Shown in pieces: positions 53,587-62,662 of a stretch of DNA of 64,000 nt (positions are counted from its first letter, which is position 1; each line of letters starts with the position of its first letter). The notes under the pieces were generated by a model that had not been told where the DNA came from, did not search any database, and saw only the letters and a program-made list of their open reading frames with translations. This DNA comes from DATGZX01 sp035296965 (GTDB lineage: Bacteria; Planctomycetota; Planctomycetia; Gemmatales; Gemmataceae). The stretch is taken from assembly GCA_035296965.1 (NCBI GenBank), contig DATGZX010000410.1:16489-80488 (forward strand), in the 5' to 3' direction. The translations under genes and the position numbers were made by a program.

Positions 53587-54273
53587 ATGGGGACTCGGGT
53601 ACAGTGGTTGGGCCATGCGTGCTTGCTTGTCGACACGGGCAGCCATCAAATCCTCATCGATCCGTTCCTTACGGGAAATCCGGCGGCGGCCACGTCCGCA
53701 GATGCTCTGCAGCCGGATTTCATTCTGGTGTCGCATGGTCACGGCGACCATCTTGGCGATACGGTGCCGCTCGCCAAGCGTACCGGCGCGACCGTCGTGG
53801 CCAATTATGAGATCAGCGAATGGCTACAAAAACAGGGACTGAAAAATGTGCACGGTCAACAGCATGGCGGGGGTCATGCGTTTCCTTTTGGCCGAGTAAA
53901 GCTGACCCTCGCATTTCACGGCTCGGTCCTTCCCGACGGCACCTATGGCGGCAATCCTTGCGGCTTCATCATCTATCTCAATGACGGAACCAAAATCTAC
54001 GATGCTGCGGACACGGGATTGTTTGGCGACATGCGCCTCATTGGCGAAGAAGGGATCGATCTAGCAATCCTGCCCATCGGAGACAACTACACGATGGGGC
54101 CGGACGACGCTCTGCGAGCCGTGAAATTGCTGCAGCCGAAAAAGGTCTTGCCCATTCATTACAACACCTGGCCGCTCATCGCGCAGGATGCCGCGAACTG
54201 GGCAACTCGAATCCGCCGGGAAACAAAAGCCGAGCCAGTCATTTTGAAACCTGGCGAGTCGCTCAACTTGTGA
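53587..54273 (+). CDS. Metal-dependent hydrolase, UPF0173 type
   Basis: A 228-residue metallo-beta-lactamase-fold protein. The metal motif is H50-G-H-G-D-H55, with earlier W-L-G-H-A-C and I-D-P-F-L-T-G-N-P, and later D-A-A-D-T-G-L-F-G-D-M and P-I-H-Y-N-T-W. This pattern is the UPF0173 family (YtkL-like), a group of cytoplasmic hydrolases of unsettled substrate. AGAGGGA lies 7 nt before the ATG. It is the first sure gene after the c-di-GMP riboswitch, but a regulatory link is only inferred from order. Confidence 0.88.
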   Translation: MGTRVQWLGHACLLVDTGSHQILIDPFLTGNPAAATSADALQPDFILVSHGHGDHLGDTVPLAKRTGATVVANYEISEWLQKQGLKNVHGQQHGGGHAFPFGRVKLTLAFHGSVLPDGTYGGNPCGFIIYLNDGTKIYDAADTGLFGDMRLIGEEGIDLAILPIGDNYTMGPDDALRAVKLLQPKKVLPIHYNTWPLIAQDAANWATRIRRETKAEPVILKPGESLNL

Positions 54274-54320
54274 TCTCAGCAGCACGCCCCGGCAGCCACG
54301 AAATTGCATGACAATCTTCT

Positions 54321-54581
54321 CTACCATCCAAGAGCGTGGCGCAAGTGTTCCAATCCTCCGCGAACTGCCTCATCAAGAGAAGGGAAAGTTTCCGGGCCAT
54401 CCAGGCGCCGGCCATTCACTGTCTGCACAATCTGGCAAGCAAGCCTTCCGCCCGCGGGCACGGGCCTTAGCTCATATTGGGGCTCGGAGTTGAGCAGCAC
54501 TACCCAGGTGTTTCCGGCCGTGCTTCGACGTAGCGTGCCGCCACGCTTTGCCAACCAATCCGGTGTAGAAACGTCAGCCAT
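54321..54581 (-). CDS. Small conserved-looking hypothetical protein
   Basis: An 86-residue soluble protein, M-A-D-V-S-T-P-D-W-L-A-K-R-G-G-T-L, with a W-V-V-L-L-N strand and an amphipathic C-terminal helix (L-D-E-A-V-R-G-G-L-E-H-L-R-H-A-L). I do not recognise it. The long frame that extends to 55376 is a shadow of the MFS gene; AAGGAG 7 nt before the ATG at 54581 supports the short one. It follows the MFS gene by 80 nt on the same strand. Confidence 0.65.
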   Translation of the reverse strand: MADVSTPDWLAKRGGTLRRSTAGNTWVVLLNSEPQYELRPVPAGGRLACQIVQTVNGRRLDGPETFPSLDEAVRGGLEHLRHALGW

Positions 54582-54661
54582 CTCGTGCTCCTTGGAGATT
54601 TGATCCTGCGCGCAGGATTTCGAATCTGAAGTCAGCGTGACGCCTGCATCAAGCATTTTCG

Positions 54662-56041
54662 CTATTCCGGGAGGGGCCGGCCACGCGTTTCTGGGGCGAA
54701 CGGGAGCGCCAGCAAGCCGATCAAGAAGCATGCGCACATAGTCATGCCGGCATAGCGCAGGCGCAAAACGTCCCCGTAATCGGCAAAGACGTTTTTCGCC
54801 AGCAGGCCTAAACCAAGCGGACCCAACGCCGCGACGAAGCGACCAACGTTGTAGCAAAATGACGTGCCCGTACTGCGCAATCGCGTGGGAAACAGCTCGG
54901 GGAAATAAATCGCGTAACCGCCGAACAGCGTCAGCTGAGAGAAGCCCATTAGCGGGATCAGCCAAAAAACCTGAGAAGGTTCCCGCAGCTGCCAGAACGT
55001 CAAGAAAGTGAAGATTGGCGCCACCACGAAAGATATCGCGAAAGCAGGCTTGCGGCCGATGCTGTGCGTCAGCTTGCTGAAGGCATAAACACCAAAGAAA
55101 CCGCCCAGGTTCTGTGTCAGAGAAGCAATCCCCACCCAGAGAGTCAGTTTCCCGTCGATTTCGCTCGCAGGCACGCCGTGCTCGACAAAATACGGGCGGA
55201 AAACCGAACGGATTAGATCGAAACTGAAGAAGCCGATTCCCCAGAGCCCAACGACGCCGGCGAAGGCCAGGACCATGCCGACGATCGCGTGGCGGCGATA
55301 AACAGGATTGCCGAATAGCTCGACAATCGACCCCAACTTCTGATTCGCATTCGTCTGGGATGCCGCGGCCTTCCAACGTTCCGGCTCGCGAAGACGGCGG
55401 ATGATCGGAATCGCCAGCAGAGCCGGCAAGACTCCAATCACGAACATGATGCGCCAGGGCGCCACGGCCATGCCAAGCGTCTGCAGTCTACCCAGCCCCA
55501 TTCCAACGAGAGCAGCGGTCATGTTGCCGACGGCCGAGAACGCCTGAAGCCATCCCAGGGCGTGGGGCCGGGCTCGGTCAGGCATTACCTCCGCAACCAG
55601 TGCAACCCCCACTGCAAACTCTCCTCCCACTCCCAATCCGGTCAAAAATCGATACAGCGAAAAGTCCCACACCCCAGTGGCAAAGGCACTGAGTCCAGTG
55701 AAGACAGAATACGCCAGGATGGTCAGCAACATCGTGCGCACACGGCCGATGCGATCTCCCAGGATGCCGAATATCAGTCCTCCCAGCGCCCAACCGACAA
55801 TGAATATGGACGTCGTATAAGCACCGTACTCATCGACACGCGGGTCGTTGGACTGCACGCCGAGCAAGGCAGTAATGGCAGGTTTTCGGGCCAGGTTGAA
55901 GAGCTGCTGGTCCATCGTATCGAAGAGCCAGCCAAGGGATGCCACGACGAAGACGAACCAGTGGTAGCGGCTCAATTCCCGATACCACGGCCTGGCCTTG
56001 GCTTCGTCTTCTGAAGAGAGGCGCTCCGCTGAATCGTGCAT
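54662..56041 (-). CDS. MFS transporter (sugar/organic acid:H+ type)
   Basis: A 459-residue 12-helix major facilitator. G-D-R-I-G-R-V-R-T between helices 2 and 3 is the family A-motif, R-F-L-T-G-L-G-V-G-G-E lies in helix 4, and P-E-L-F-P-T-R-L-R-S-T-G after helix 10 is typical of the sugar and metabolite:H+ symporter subfamily (NiaP/ShiA-like). L-F-D-T-M-D-Q-Q-L-F in helix 1 suggests an acidic substrate-site residue. The substrate is not predictable. GGAGC precedes the ATG. Confidence 0.88.
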   Translation of the reverse strand: MHDSAERLSSEDEAKARPWYRELSRYHWFVFVVASLGWLFDTMDQQLFNLARKPAITALLGVQSNDPRVDEYGAYTTSIFIVGWALGGLIFGILGDRIGRVRTMLLTILAYSVFTGLSAFATGVWDFSLYRFLTGLGVGGEFAVGVALVAEVMPDRARPHALGWLQAFSAVGNMTAALVGMGLGRLQTLGMAVAPWRIMFVIGVLPALLAIPIIRRLREPERWKAAASQTNANQKLGSIVELFGNPVYRRHAIVGMVLAFAGVVGLWGIGFFSFDLIRSVFRPYFVEHGVPASEIDGKLTLWVGIASLTQNLGGFFGVYAFSKLTHSIGRKPAFAISFVVAPIFTFLTFWQLREPSQVFWLIPLMGFSQLTLFGGYAIYFPELFPTRLRSTGTSFCYNVGRFVAALGPLGLGLLAKNVFADYGDVLRLRYAGMTMCACFLIGLLALPFAPETRGRPLPE

Positions 56042-56217
56042 GACGCTCCGTCTTAGAAAAGCTCAAGGCGTGCTTCGTGGCGAGATTTCAAGGTATACCG
56101 TCCGCCGGACGGCGACGCCAGTAATTACTCATGGCTCGATGATTTTTGTATGATAAATAGCTCTCCAGCGGGCTGCCTAGCAGTACGCCCTTGTGGGAAA
56201 TGAACCTCGGAGCGATC

Positions 56218-57039
56218 ATGGCGGGCGAGCCATCGAGGCGCGTCGGTTTCTTGGGAGCAGGTAAAATGGCCACGGCGCTGGCGCGTGGCTGGCTGGACGC
56301 TGGCCTGGTCGCCGTTGATCGAATTCTCGCCAGTGACCCTTCGAGCGCGGCCCGCGAGCATTTTCACAGTAGCACGGGTGCACCTGTCACCGAAAACAAT
56401 CGCCAGGTTATGGCCGCGAGCGATTTGCTTATCCTTGCCGTCAAACCCCAGTCAATGCACGACCTTTTGCAGGAAATTCGCCCGGCAATGGCCGGCCATC
56501 ACCTGGTCGTCTCGATTGCCGCCGGGATAACGATTCGCCAGTTGACAGACGTATTGGGTAAAGACTGCCGCTTGGTCCGCGTGGTGCCCAATACGCCCTG
56601 TCTAGTGGGCGCGAGCGCTTCGGGCTATTCGCCCGGGACGTCGGCCACGCCGGTAGACATCGCCCTGGTGGATCAACTCTTGAATGCGGTCGGCCGGGCA
56701 TTTCGGCTGCCCGAAGCGCTGCTCGATGCCGTGACCGGGCTCAGCGGCAGCGGCCCCGCATTTGTCTACATAATGATCGAAGCACTCAGCGACGGAGGTG
56801 TGCGCGTTGGCTTGCCCCGCGATGTCGCTACGGCGCTGGCAGCCCAGACCGTTTACGGCGCTGCGAAGATGGTTTTGGAAACCAACTTGCATCCTGGCAC
56901 GCTTAAGGATGCAGTAGCAAGCCCTGGCGGCACGACCATTGCGGGATTGCATGCCATGGAGCAGGGAGGCGTGAGGGCCGCCCTTATGAACGCGGTCCAG
57001 GCGGCCGCGGACCGCTCGAGAGAACTAGGGAATTCGTGA
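56218..57039 (+). CDS. proC: Pyrroline-5-carboxylate reductase
   Basis: A 273-residue enzyme that makes proline from pyrroline-5-carboxylate using NAD(P)H. The dinucleotide motif is V-G-F-L-G-A-G-K-M-A; A-V-K-P-Q, V-V-P-N-T-P and the catalytic-site S-G-S-G-P-A-F-V-Y follow, and S-P-G-G-T-T-I-A-G-L lies near the C-terminus, all ProC signatures. The ATG at 56218 follows GGAG; the upstream open frame lacks a site. guaA begins 60 nt downstream on the same strand, so the two may share a transcript although their pathways differ. Confidence 0.95.
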   Translation: MAGEPSRRVGFLGAGKMATALARGWLDAGLVAVDRILASDPSSAAREHFHSSTGAPVTENNRQVMAASDLLILAVKPQSMHDLLQEIRPAMAGHHLVVSIAAGITIRQLTDVLGKDCRLVRVVPNTPCLVGASASGYSPGTSATPVDIALVDQLLNAVGRAFRLPEALLDAVTGLSGSGPAFVYIMIEALSDGGVRVGLPRDVATALAAQTVYGAAKMVLETNLHPGTLKDAVASPGGTTIAGLHAMEQGGVRAALMNAVQAAADRSRELGNS

Positions 57040-57099
57040 TTTTCTAGATTGCCCCAGGGCTTCAAGGAGATTTTGCAATTAAGGGAGTCGTAAACGAGA

Positions 57100-58653
57100 A
57101 TGACGCTATTGCCCGAGAGTGAACGCATTCTGATCTTCGATTTCGGCGCACAATATGCCCAGCTCATCGCCCGGCGTGTCCGGGATCAAAACGTCTTCTG
57201 CCAAATTGTTCGTCACGATCTGCCGGCCGAGCGCGTCGCCGAGATGGCACCACAGGGCCTGATCCTGTCCGGAGGCCCTGCCAGCGTCTACGATCCGGGC
57301 GCCCCGCGCTGCGATCCGGCCATTTTCGAATTAGGCGTCCCTGTCCTGGGAATCTGCTACGGATTGCAACTGGCCTGTCAAATCCTGGGAGGCAAGGTTT
57401 TGCCGTCCTCCAAGAGGGAGTTCGGGCGGGCTCATTGCCACATACACAGTAAGGACCCGCTCTTCACGGGCGTTCCCGAAGACATGGTCGTTTGGATGAG
57501 CCATGGCGATCAAGTGCAGAGCGCGAACGGCGAGTTCCTCGCTCTCGCGACGACCGATACGTGCCCTGTGGCCGCGGTACGGCACGCCCGACTCCCCGTG
57601 TTTGGACTTCAATTCCACCCGGAAGTGAGCCACACGCCTTATGGCAATCGCATTCTCCGCAACTTCCTCTACGAGATCTGCGGCTGCCAGGGGTTGTGGA
57701 GGCTCCCCTCGTTTGCCGACCAGACGGTGGCTGAGCTACGTCAGCGCATTGGCTGCAATCGGGTGATTTGCGGTCTCTCGGGAGGGGTGGACTCGTCGGT
57801 CACGGCGGCCATGCTCTTGCGGGCTGTCGGAGGTCAGGTCGCCTGCATCTTTGTCGATAATGGCCTGCTGCGCAAAGGCGAAAACGAAGCCGTGCGGCGG
57901 ACTTTTCGCGATCACTTCCATGCCGACCTGCACGTTGTCGATGCCCGCGAGCGATTCCTGAGCGCGCTAGCCGGGGTCGCCGACCCGCAGGAGAAACGAC
58001 TCATCATCGGTCACGTCTTCATCGATGTCTTCAGAGACGAGGCACGGCGCATTGAAAATGTTCGTTTTCTCGCTCAGGGAACGCTCTATCCCGATGTCAT
58101 CGAGAGCGGCGCCTCTCACAACGGGCCGGCGGCAACGATCAAGACACACCACAATGTCGGCGGACTTCCCAAGGAACTGGGCTTCGAGCTGATTGAACCA
58201 CTCAAGGATCTCTTCAAGGACGAAACCCGCAGGCTGGGACTGGAGCTTGGCTTGCCCGAAGGGATCGTTTGGCGTCATCCCTTTCCCGGTCCAGGTCTGG
58301 CGGTGCGCTGTCTTGGGCCCGTCACGGCCGCCCGGCTCGACGTGTTACGAAATGCAGACGCAATTTTTCTCGAAGAATTGAAACTGGCAGGGCTCTACCG
58401 GCAGACGGCACAGGCGTTTGCGGTCCTCCTGCCGGTTCAGTCCGTCGGCGTGATGGGCGATGGCAGAACCTATGAAAACGTCATCGCCTTGCGAGCCGTG
58501 GAGACCGAAGACTTCATGACCGCAGACTGGGCCCGCCTTCCCTACGACCTCCTTGCCAAAATTTCCACACGCATCATCAACGAGGTCGCCGGAGTCAATC
58601 GCGTGGTGTACGACATCAGCAGCAAGCCGCCCGCGACGATTGAGTGGGAATAG
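57100..58653 (+). CDS. guaA: GMP synthase (glutamine-hydrolysing)
   Basis: A 517-residue enzyme that converts XMP to GMP. The N-terminal class I amidotransferase has the catalytic cysteine in G-I-C-Y-G-L-Q and His/Glu in L-Q-F-H-P-E-V-S-H-T. The ATP pyrophosphatase domain has the PP-loop S-G-G-V-D-S-S, and the C-terminal dimerisation domain has R-H-P-F-P-G-P-G-L-A-V-R and ends K-P-P-A-T-I-E-W-E, the standard GuaA terminus. Full length, with no odd features. Confidence 0.97.
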   Translation: MTLLPESERILIFDFGAQYAQLIARRVRDQNVFCQIVRHDLPAERVAEMAPQGLILSGGPASVYDPGAPRCDPAIFELGVPVLGICYGLQLACQILGGKVLPSSKREFGRAHCHIHSKDPLFTGVPEDMVVWMSHGDQVQSANGEFLALATTDTCPVAAVRHARLPVFGLQFHPEVSHTPYGNRILRNFLYEICGCQGLWRLPSFADQTVAELRQRIGCNRVICGLSGGVDSSVTAAMLLRAVGGQVACIFVDNGLLRKGENEAVRRTFRDHFHADLHVVDARERFLSALAGVADPQEKRLIIGHVFIDVFRDEARRIENVRFLAQGTLYPDVIESGASHNGPAATIKTHHNVGGLPKELGFELIEPLKDLFKDETRRLGLELGLPEGIVWRHPFPGPGLAVRCLGPVTAARLDVLRNADAIFLEELKLAGLYRQTAQAFAVLLPVQSVGVMGDGRTYENVIALRAVETEDFMTADWARLPYDLLAKISTRIINEVAGVNRVVYDISSKPPATIEWE

Positions 58654-58787
58654 CTGATGATGGCCTGTTTACTCGGTAGAATCGCCAGGCGCTTGGTTAA
58701 CCGGGTGCAGGAGATGGTATGCAGAATTCAGGGAGCCAATTTCAATCAGGCGAATCCCTTTCGCGGTTCTAGCGGAGATTGAACAAC

Positions 58788-60158
58788 CTACGCCCTTGCC
58801 AAGGCCGGCGCTGTCGTTGCCTCTTCTTGCCCTGCCGTCCTCAGGATCTGCCACATGAGCCAGGCGAAGCTCGCCAGGGCTGTGATCAGGGCCGGTAAGG
58901 GCAGGTCCTTTTTCAGGAGCGTGTCGTAGAGGCCGTGCAAGACCATGGCGACGGCAAGCACGCGGAGCACGCCGAGCGCGTACTCCGTCCGATGCCGGCT
59001 TTCATGCACGAGGCGTCGCGAATGATGAAGCGTAATGGCCACCGACCCGCACCAGATAGCGTGCAGGGCAACGCAGGAGATGAAGCGGACCAGGTACGAT
59101 TCGAACGGCGCGATACCGTTGTACTGATCGCCCGCGTACATGATGCCTTCGGCAACGCCAAAGCCCGCGCCGGACGCCAGCCCCCAGACCAGCGCGCCGC
59201 CTAATGTGAGGGTGGGTCGACGCCGGAAATGCACCAGCAGCGGCAAAGCCTTGCACAGCTCTTCGCATAGGCCGACGCCGAACGTGAAGCCCACAAGGCT
59301 TATGAAAAAATTACTGTTGGGATCGAGCGCCGAGCGGTAGGAGAAACCAATAAACTTGGCGATATAGAAAATGATGACAATGATGCCCCGTCCGGTTATC
59401 CACACTCCTTGCGTCCAGTTCGCGAAGAACTGCACCATGAAGAGGAGCAAAATGCCGATGGTGGCCGTGAAGAGGCTCACCCCCAAGATGAGCCCGGGTG
59501 CCTCGTCGGGCCCTGCCAGCAGCAAGGTGAACGCGAGGAAAAGGACTGCGGCCGCCAGTGCGTAAAGCCAATGCATCCCGGAATTGCGGCCCAGGTCGGC
59601 GCCAACGATGCGCTCGTCGGGAAGAGCCGTCAATAAAGCTGTAAGCGTCGTATTCTTCGCCTGAAGCAAGTGTGCGACCTTCGTCTGCACTTCTGGAGGA
59701 GCGTTCTGCAGGGTTTCCACAAATCTACGCTTCGTCGATTCCTGGCTGCTTTCTTCCCGAGCCAAAGAGAATCCAAGCGGAATGAGAGCGAAAACGAGCA
59801 GCCAGCAAAGGTGGTGGTTCGATGAGGATGGAGGCACGGACCGGGCTGGCTGCTTTGCCGGTGGGGGAACCGCCTTTGGTGCGGACCACGCAGTCGGCTT
59901 CGCCGGTTCGGGCCGGGGCTTGGGCGGAGGGGCCGGCGCGTCAGTCATGCTGTATGCACCTTCTGACATGGCAAAGCCGGCCGGGGTCGGCGGAGCGGAC
60001 CTCTCGGCAGTCTCTTTGAGCAATTCGTCCGCAGCCAGGTCTTCCGGATTGGGCACGCGCACTACCAGGCCGCAAGCGGGACACTTCGCGCGTTTGCCGC
60101 CGAAATCGTCGCGGGCCTTCAGTTGTTTGCCGCAGGAACAAGTCACATAGATGGGCAT
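58788..60158 (-). CDS. PrsW-type intramembrane protease with zinc ribbon
   Basis: A 456-residue membrane protein. The N-terminus is a zinc-ribbon-like C-S-C-G-K (8-12) and C-P-A-C-G (31-35), followed by a proline-rich linker. A first helix lies near residue 120, then about eight helices from residue 195 on. The PrsW catalytic motifs are present: L-C-E-E-L-C-K, G-F-G-V-A-E-G, H-A-I-W-C-G and V-L-H-G-L-Y-D-T. Family members cleave anti-sigma factors and other membrane proteins; no anti-sigma factor is in the window. The zinc ribbon may recruit the substrate. Confidence 0.88.
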   Translation of the reverse strand: MPIYVTCSCGKQLKARDDFGGKRAKCPACGLVVRVPNPEDLAADELLKETAERSAPPTPAGFAMSEGAYSMTDAPAPPPKPRPEPAKPTAWSAPKAVPPPAKQPARSVPPSSSNHHLCWLLVFALIPLGFSLAREESSQESTKRRFVETLQNAPPEVQTKVAHLLQAKNTTLTALLTALPDERIVGADLGRNSGMHWLYALAAAVLFLAFTLLLAGPDEAPGLILGVSLFTATIGILLLFMVQFFANWTQGVWITGRGIIVIIFYIAKFIGFSYRSALDPNSNFFISLVGFTFGVGLCEELCKALPLLVHFRRRPTLTLGGALVWGLASGAGFGVAEGIMYAGDQYNGIAPFESYLVRFISCVALHAIWCGSVAITLHHSRRLVHESRHRTEYALGVLRVLAVAMVLHGLYDTLLKKDLPLPALITALASFAWLMWQILRTAGQEEATTAPALARA

Positions 60159-60380
60159 GAGGGTGCCGTGGGCTGGAACAACGAGCTAGTTAGTGGAAGG
60201 GTTGTGAAACCGGTCCCATGATAACCGATGCCGCGCGGCGCACAAGAGCCGCGCGAGGAATGAGGAGTTCGCACTCGCGAGCGCTGGCTTCAAGAGGTCG
60301 AGTTGTACGTGAGGCGGAAAGGTGACCCTTGGGTTGGGGACCAGCCAGTGAGATATTGATACCCGCCAGGATTCAGTTGA

Positions 60381-60761
60381 CTAACTTTCCTTGCTCAACG
60401 GATACCCTCTATTTCGCCAGTCACGCATGCCGCCGTCCATTGAAGAAACGTTGGTGTAGCCCATCTTTTGCAAGTTGTCCGCCACAAGTGCCGAGCGAAA
60501 CCCCCCTCCACAGTAGAGGATGATTTCGGTCCCCTTATCCGGCAGATGACTTTCGATGTCACGTTCGATAATGCCTTTGCCCAGATAAATGGCGCCGGCG
60601 ACATGGTCCTTGGCCCACTCGCTTTCTTCGCGCACATCCACAAGGTGGAACTTGTCGCGGCGCTCGAGCTTGGCCTTGACTTGATCCACCGTCAGCTGAC
60701 GGATCCGCGTCTTGGCATCTTCCACAAGCTTCAGGAAGCTTGGCGAATGCTGATGAGCCAT
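60381..60761 (-). CDS. Rhodanese-like sulphurtransferase
   Basis: A 126-residue single-domain rhodanese. It has V-D-V-R-E-E-S-E-W near the first acidic strand, the active-site loop C-G-G-G-F-R-S with the persulphide-carrying cysteine, and the C-terminal M-D-G-G-M-R-D-W-R-N-R-G-Y-P. An N-terminal extension of about 35 helical residues precedes the domain. It starts 16 nt after the xylA stop codon on the same strand and is likely in the same transcript, without an obvious functional link. The ATG at 60761 is preferred to the start at 60791, which overlaps xylA. Confidence 0.9.
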   Translation of the reverse strand: MAHQHSPSFLKLVEDAKTRIRQLTVDQVKAKLERRDKFHLVDVREESEWAKDHVAGAIYLGKGIIERDIESHLPDKGTEIILYCGGGFRSALVADNLQKMGYTNVSSMDGGMRDWRNRGYPLSKES

Positions 60762-60777
60762 AATTCCGCACCGAGTT

Positions 60778-61944
60778 TCAGAGTACGCCAAGAAGCAGCT
60801 CTGTGATCATCTGATCGAGGTGCTCGTACCGGAGCCGACGCCCCGCTAAGGTTGCCAAGTCGAAGGGCATATCCTTGAGCTTTTTCGCCTGATCCTTGCT
60901 GAACTTGGCCATGAAACCGCGTAGATGGGGATGCGACGAATGAATTTCCTTGAGTAGCTCCTGGATCTCGTGGTTCTCGTTGAACTGGCGAACTTTCTCT
61001 TGCATGATCTTATACGTCCGCATGTTCCGATCCACGAAGTCCCAAGGATCCGCCTCGGTGCGGTAGGGATGCGCGTCGAAGCCGATGGTGCCTTCATACC
61101 CGTGATCGATCAGCAGCTTGGTCGTGAAGAACGCTTCCTTGAGATCATCGCTGCCGAAGCTGAGGTCCTGGTCGAAGCGCAGGGGCTTCTGCCCGTTCAG
61201 GTGCACGTCGAGAAGCTTGCCCGACTCCAGGGCCTGGGCGAATTCGTGATATGGGTTCAGCCCTGCCATCTTGATGTGGGCCGTTTCGGGATTGATACCG
61301 CACATGTCCGGATGGTCCACCGTGCTGATGAAGGCGAGCACGCTCCCAACAGTGGGCAGGTACAGGTCGCCGCGCGGTTCATTCGGTTTCGGCTCGATGC
61401 TGAACTTGATGTCGTAATCGTTGGCGAGGACATATTCGCACAAGAAATTGAGCGCTTCCCGAAACCACTTCGCGGCATCGACAGGATCCTTGCTGGCATC
61501 GACTTCGACACCCTCGCGGCCGCCCCAGAACACGAACACCTGCGTACCAAGCTCCGCAGCAATGTCGAGCGCTCCCATCACCTTTTGCGTGGCAAAGGCG
61601 CGGATGGCGGGGTCGGTGCTGGTAAACGCGCCGTCCTTGAAAATGGGATGATAGAAGAGGTTCGTTGTGGCCATCGTGGCCTTGATGCCCCAATCCGTGA
61701 GAGCGCGTTTGACGTCCTTCAGGATCTGTTGACGCTGCGCGGCACTCGCATCGAAGGGAATGATGTCGTTGTCATGGAATTCGAACCCGTAACAATTCCG
61801 CTTTGCCAGGCCCTGGATGCATTCCAAGGCACTCAGCTCGGATCGGGTCTGATCGCCAAAAGGGTCGCGCCCACGGTTCTGCAAACACCAAAGGCCAAAG
61901 GCGAACTTATCTTGCTTGGTTGGTGCGAAAAAATGAGATGGCAT
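60778..61944 (-). CDS. xylA: Xylose isomerase
   Basis: A 388-residue TIM-barrel enzyme converting xylose to xylulose. It is of the class I (about 390-residue, actinobacterial) length. F-H-D-N-D-I-I-P-F-D holds the catalytic histidine and its aspartate partner. Metal-binding residues are in S-I-E-P-K-P-N-E-P-R-G-D, N-P-E-T-A-H-I-K-M-A-G, H-L-N-G-Q and the late F-D-A-H-P-Y-R-T. The start is M5 of the open frame (61944). No xylulokinase is in the window. Confidence 0.95.
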   Translation of the reverse strand: MPSHFFAPTKQDKFAFGLWCLQNRGRDPFGDQTRSELSALECIQGLAKRNCYGFEFHDNDIIPFDASAAQRQQILKDVKRALTDWGIKATMATTNLFYHPIFKDGAFTSTDPAIRAFATQKVMGALDIAAELGTQVFVFWGGREGVEVDASKDPVDAAKWFREALNFLCEYVLANDYDIKFSIEPKPNEPRGDLYLPTVGSVLAFISTVDHPDMCGINPETAHIKMAGLNPYHEFAQALESGKLLDVHLNGQKPLRFDQDLSFGSDDLKEAFFTTKLLIDHGYEGTIGFDAHPYRTEADPWDFVDRNMRTYKIMQEKVRQFNENHEIQELLKEIHSSHPHLRGFMAKFSKDQAKKLKDMPFDLATLAGRRLRYEHLDQMITELLLGVL

Positions 61945-62065
61945 TGTCAACCCCACCTGTGTGTCGAGTGCTTACGCAGCTTGATTCACCATGCGCGAAC
62001 GCGCCCAAGCAGTTCTCCCAGGAATGAGTGCGTCCGCCCCAGATGACCCACGACGACTGCCATCG

Positions 62066-62614
62066 TCAACGAGCTGCTGCCGTTTCGGGCTTTGCCTCTT
62101 TCACCGCCTGGAGGATCGAATGCATGAACGCGGGCAAGTCGTCAGGCTTTCGGCTGGTGATAATATTGCCGTCGCGAACAACTTCGGCGTCCACATATTT
62201 GCCGCCGGCATTGATCACGTCGTCCTTGATGGAGAAGAAGCAAGTTGCCTTGCGGCCCTTCAGCGCCTGCGTCGAACATAATACCCAAGGTCCATGACAG
62301 ATGGCGGCAACCACCTTGCCTTGCTCCGCCATCGTGCTTACCAGCCGGATCATGGGTTCCCAGCGCCGCATATGGTCTGGCGCGTAGCCGCCGGGAATGA
62401 TAAGCAGATCGAAGTCATCCGCGCTGACGTCCCGTGCGGCCCGGTCGCTCTTCGCGGGATAACCGAGCTTGCTCTGATATGTCTGACCCGCTTCAGGTCC
62501 GACGAGCGTCACCTGAAATCCCGCCTCACGAAGACGGTAGACGGGATACCAGAGTTCCATTTCCTGAAACATCTGTTCGACCAGCACTGCGGCGCGCTTT
62601 GTTTTCGAGTCCAT
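62066..62614 (-). CDS. DJ-1/PfpI family protein
   Basis: A 182-residue class I amidotransferase-like protein. The nucleophile elbow is A-I-C-H-G-P-W, with I-I-P-G-G-Y-A-P-D-H-M-R ahead of it and a glutamate near residue 19 (M-E-L-W-Y-P). Members are described as proteases, chaperones or protein deglycases; the HGPW form is close to YhbO/PfpI. GGGAGG is 5 nt before the ATG. The length is normal. Confidence 0.9.
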   Translation of the reverse strand: MDSKTKRAAVLVEQMFQEMELWYPVYRLREAGFQVTLVGPEAGQTYQSKLGYPAKSDRAARDVSADDFDLLIIPGGYAPDHMRRWEPMIRLVSTMAEQGKVVAAICHGPWVLCSTQALKGRKATCFFSIKDDVINAGGKYVDAEVVRDGNIITSRKPDDLPAFMHSILQAVKEAKPETAAAR

Positions 62615-62662
62615 GGCTGCCTCCCTGAAGTAATCACTTTCCGTCCAGGATCGCCCGTGATT

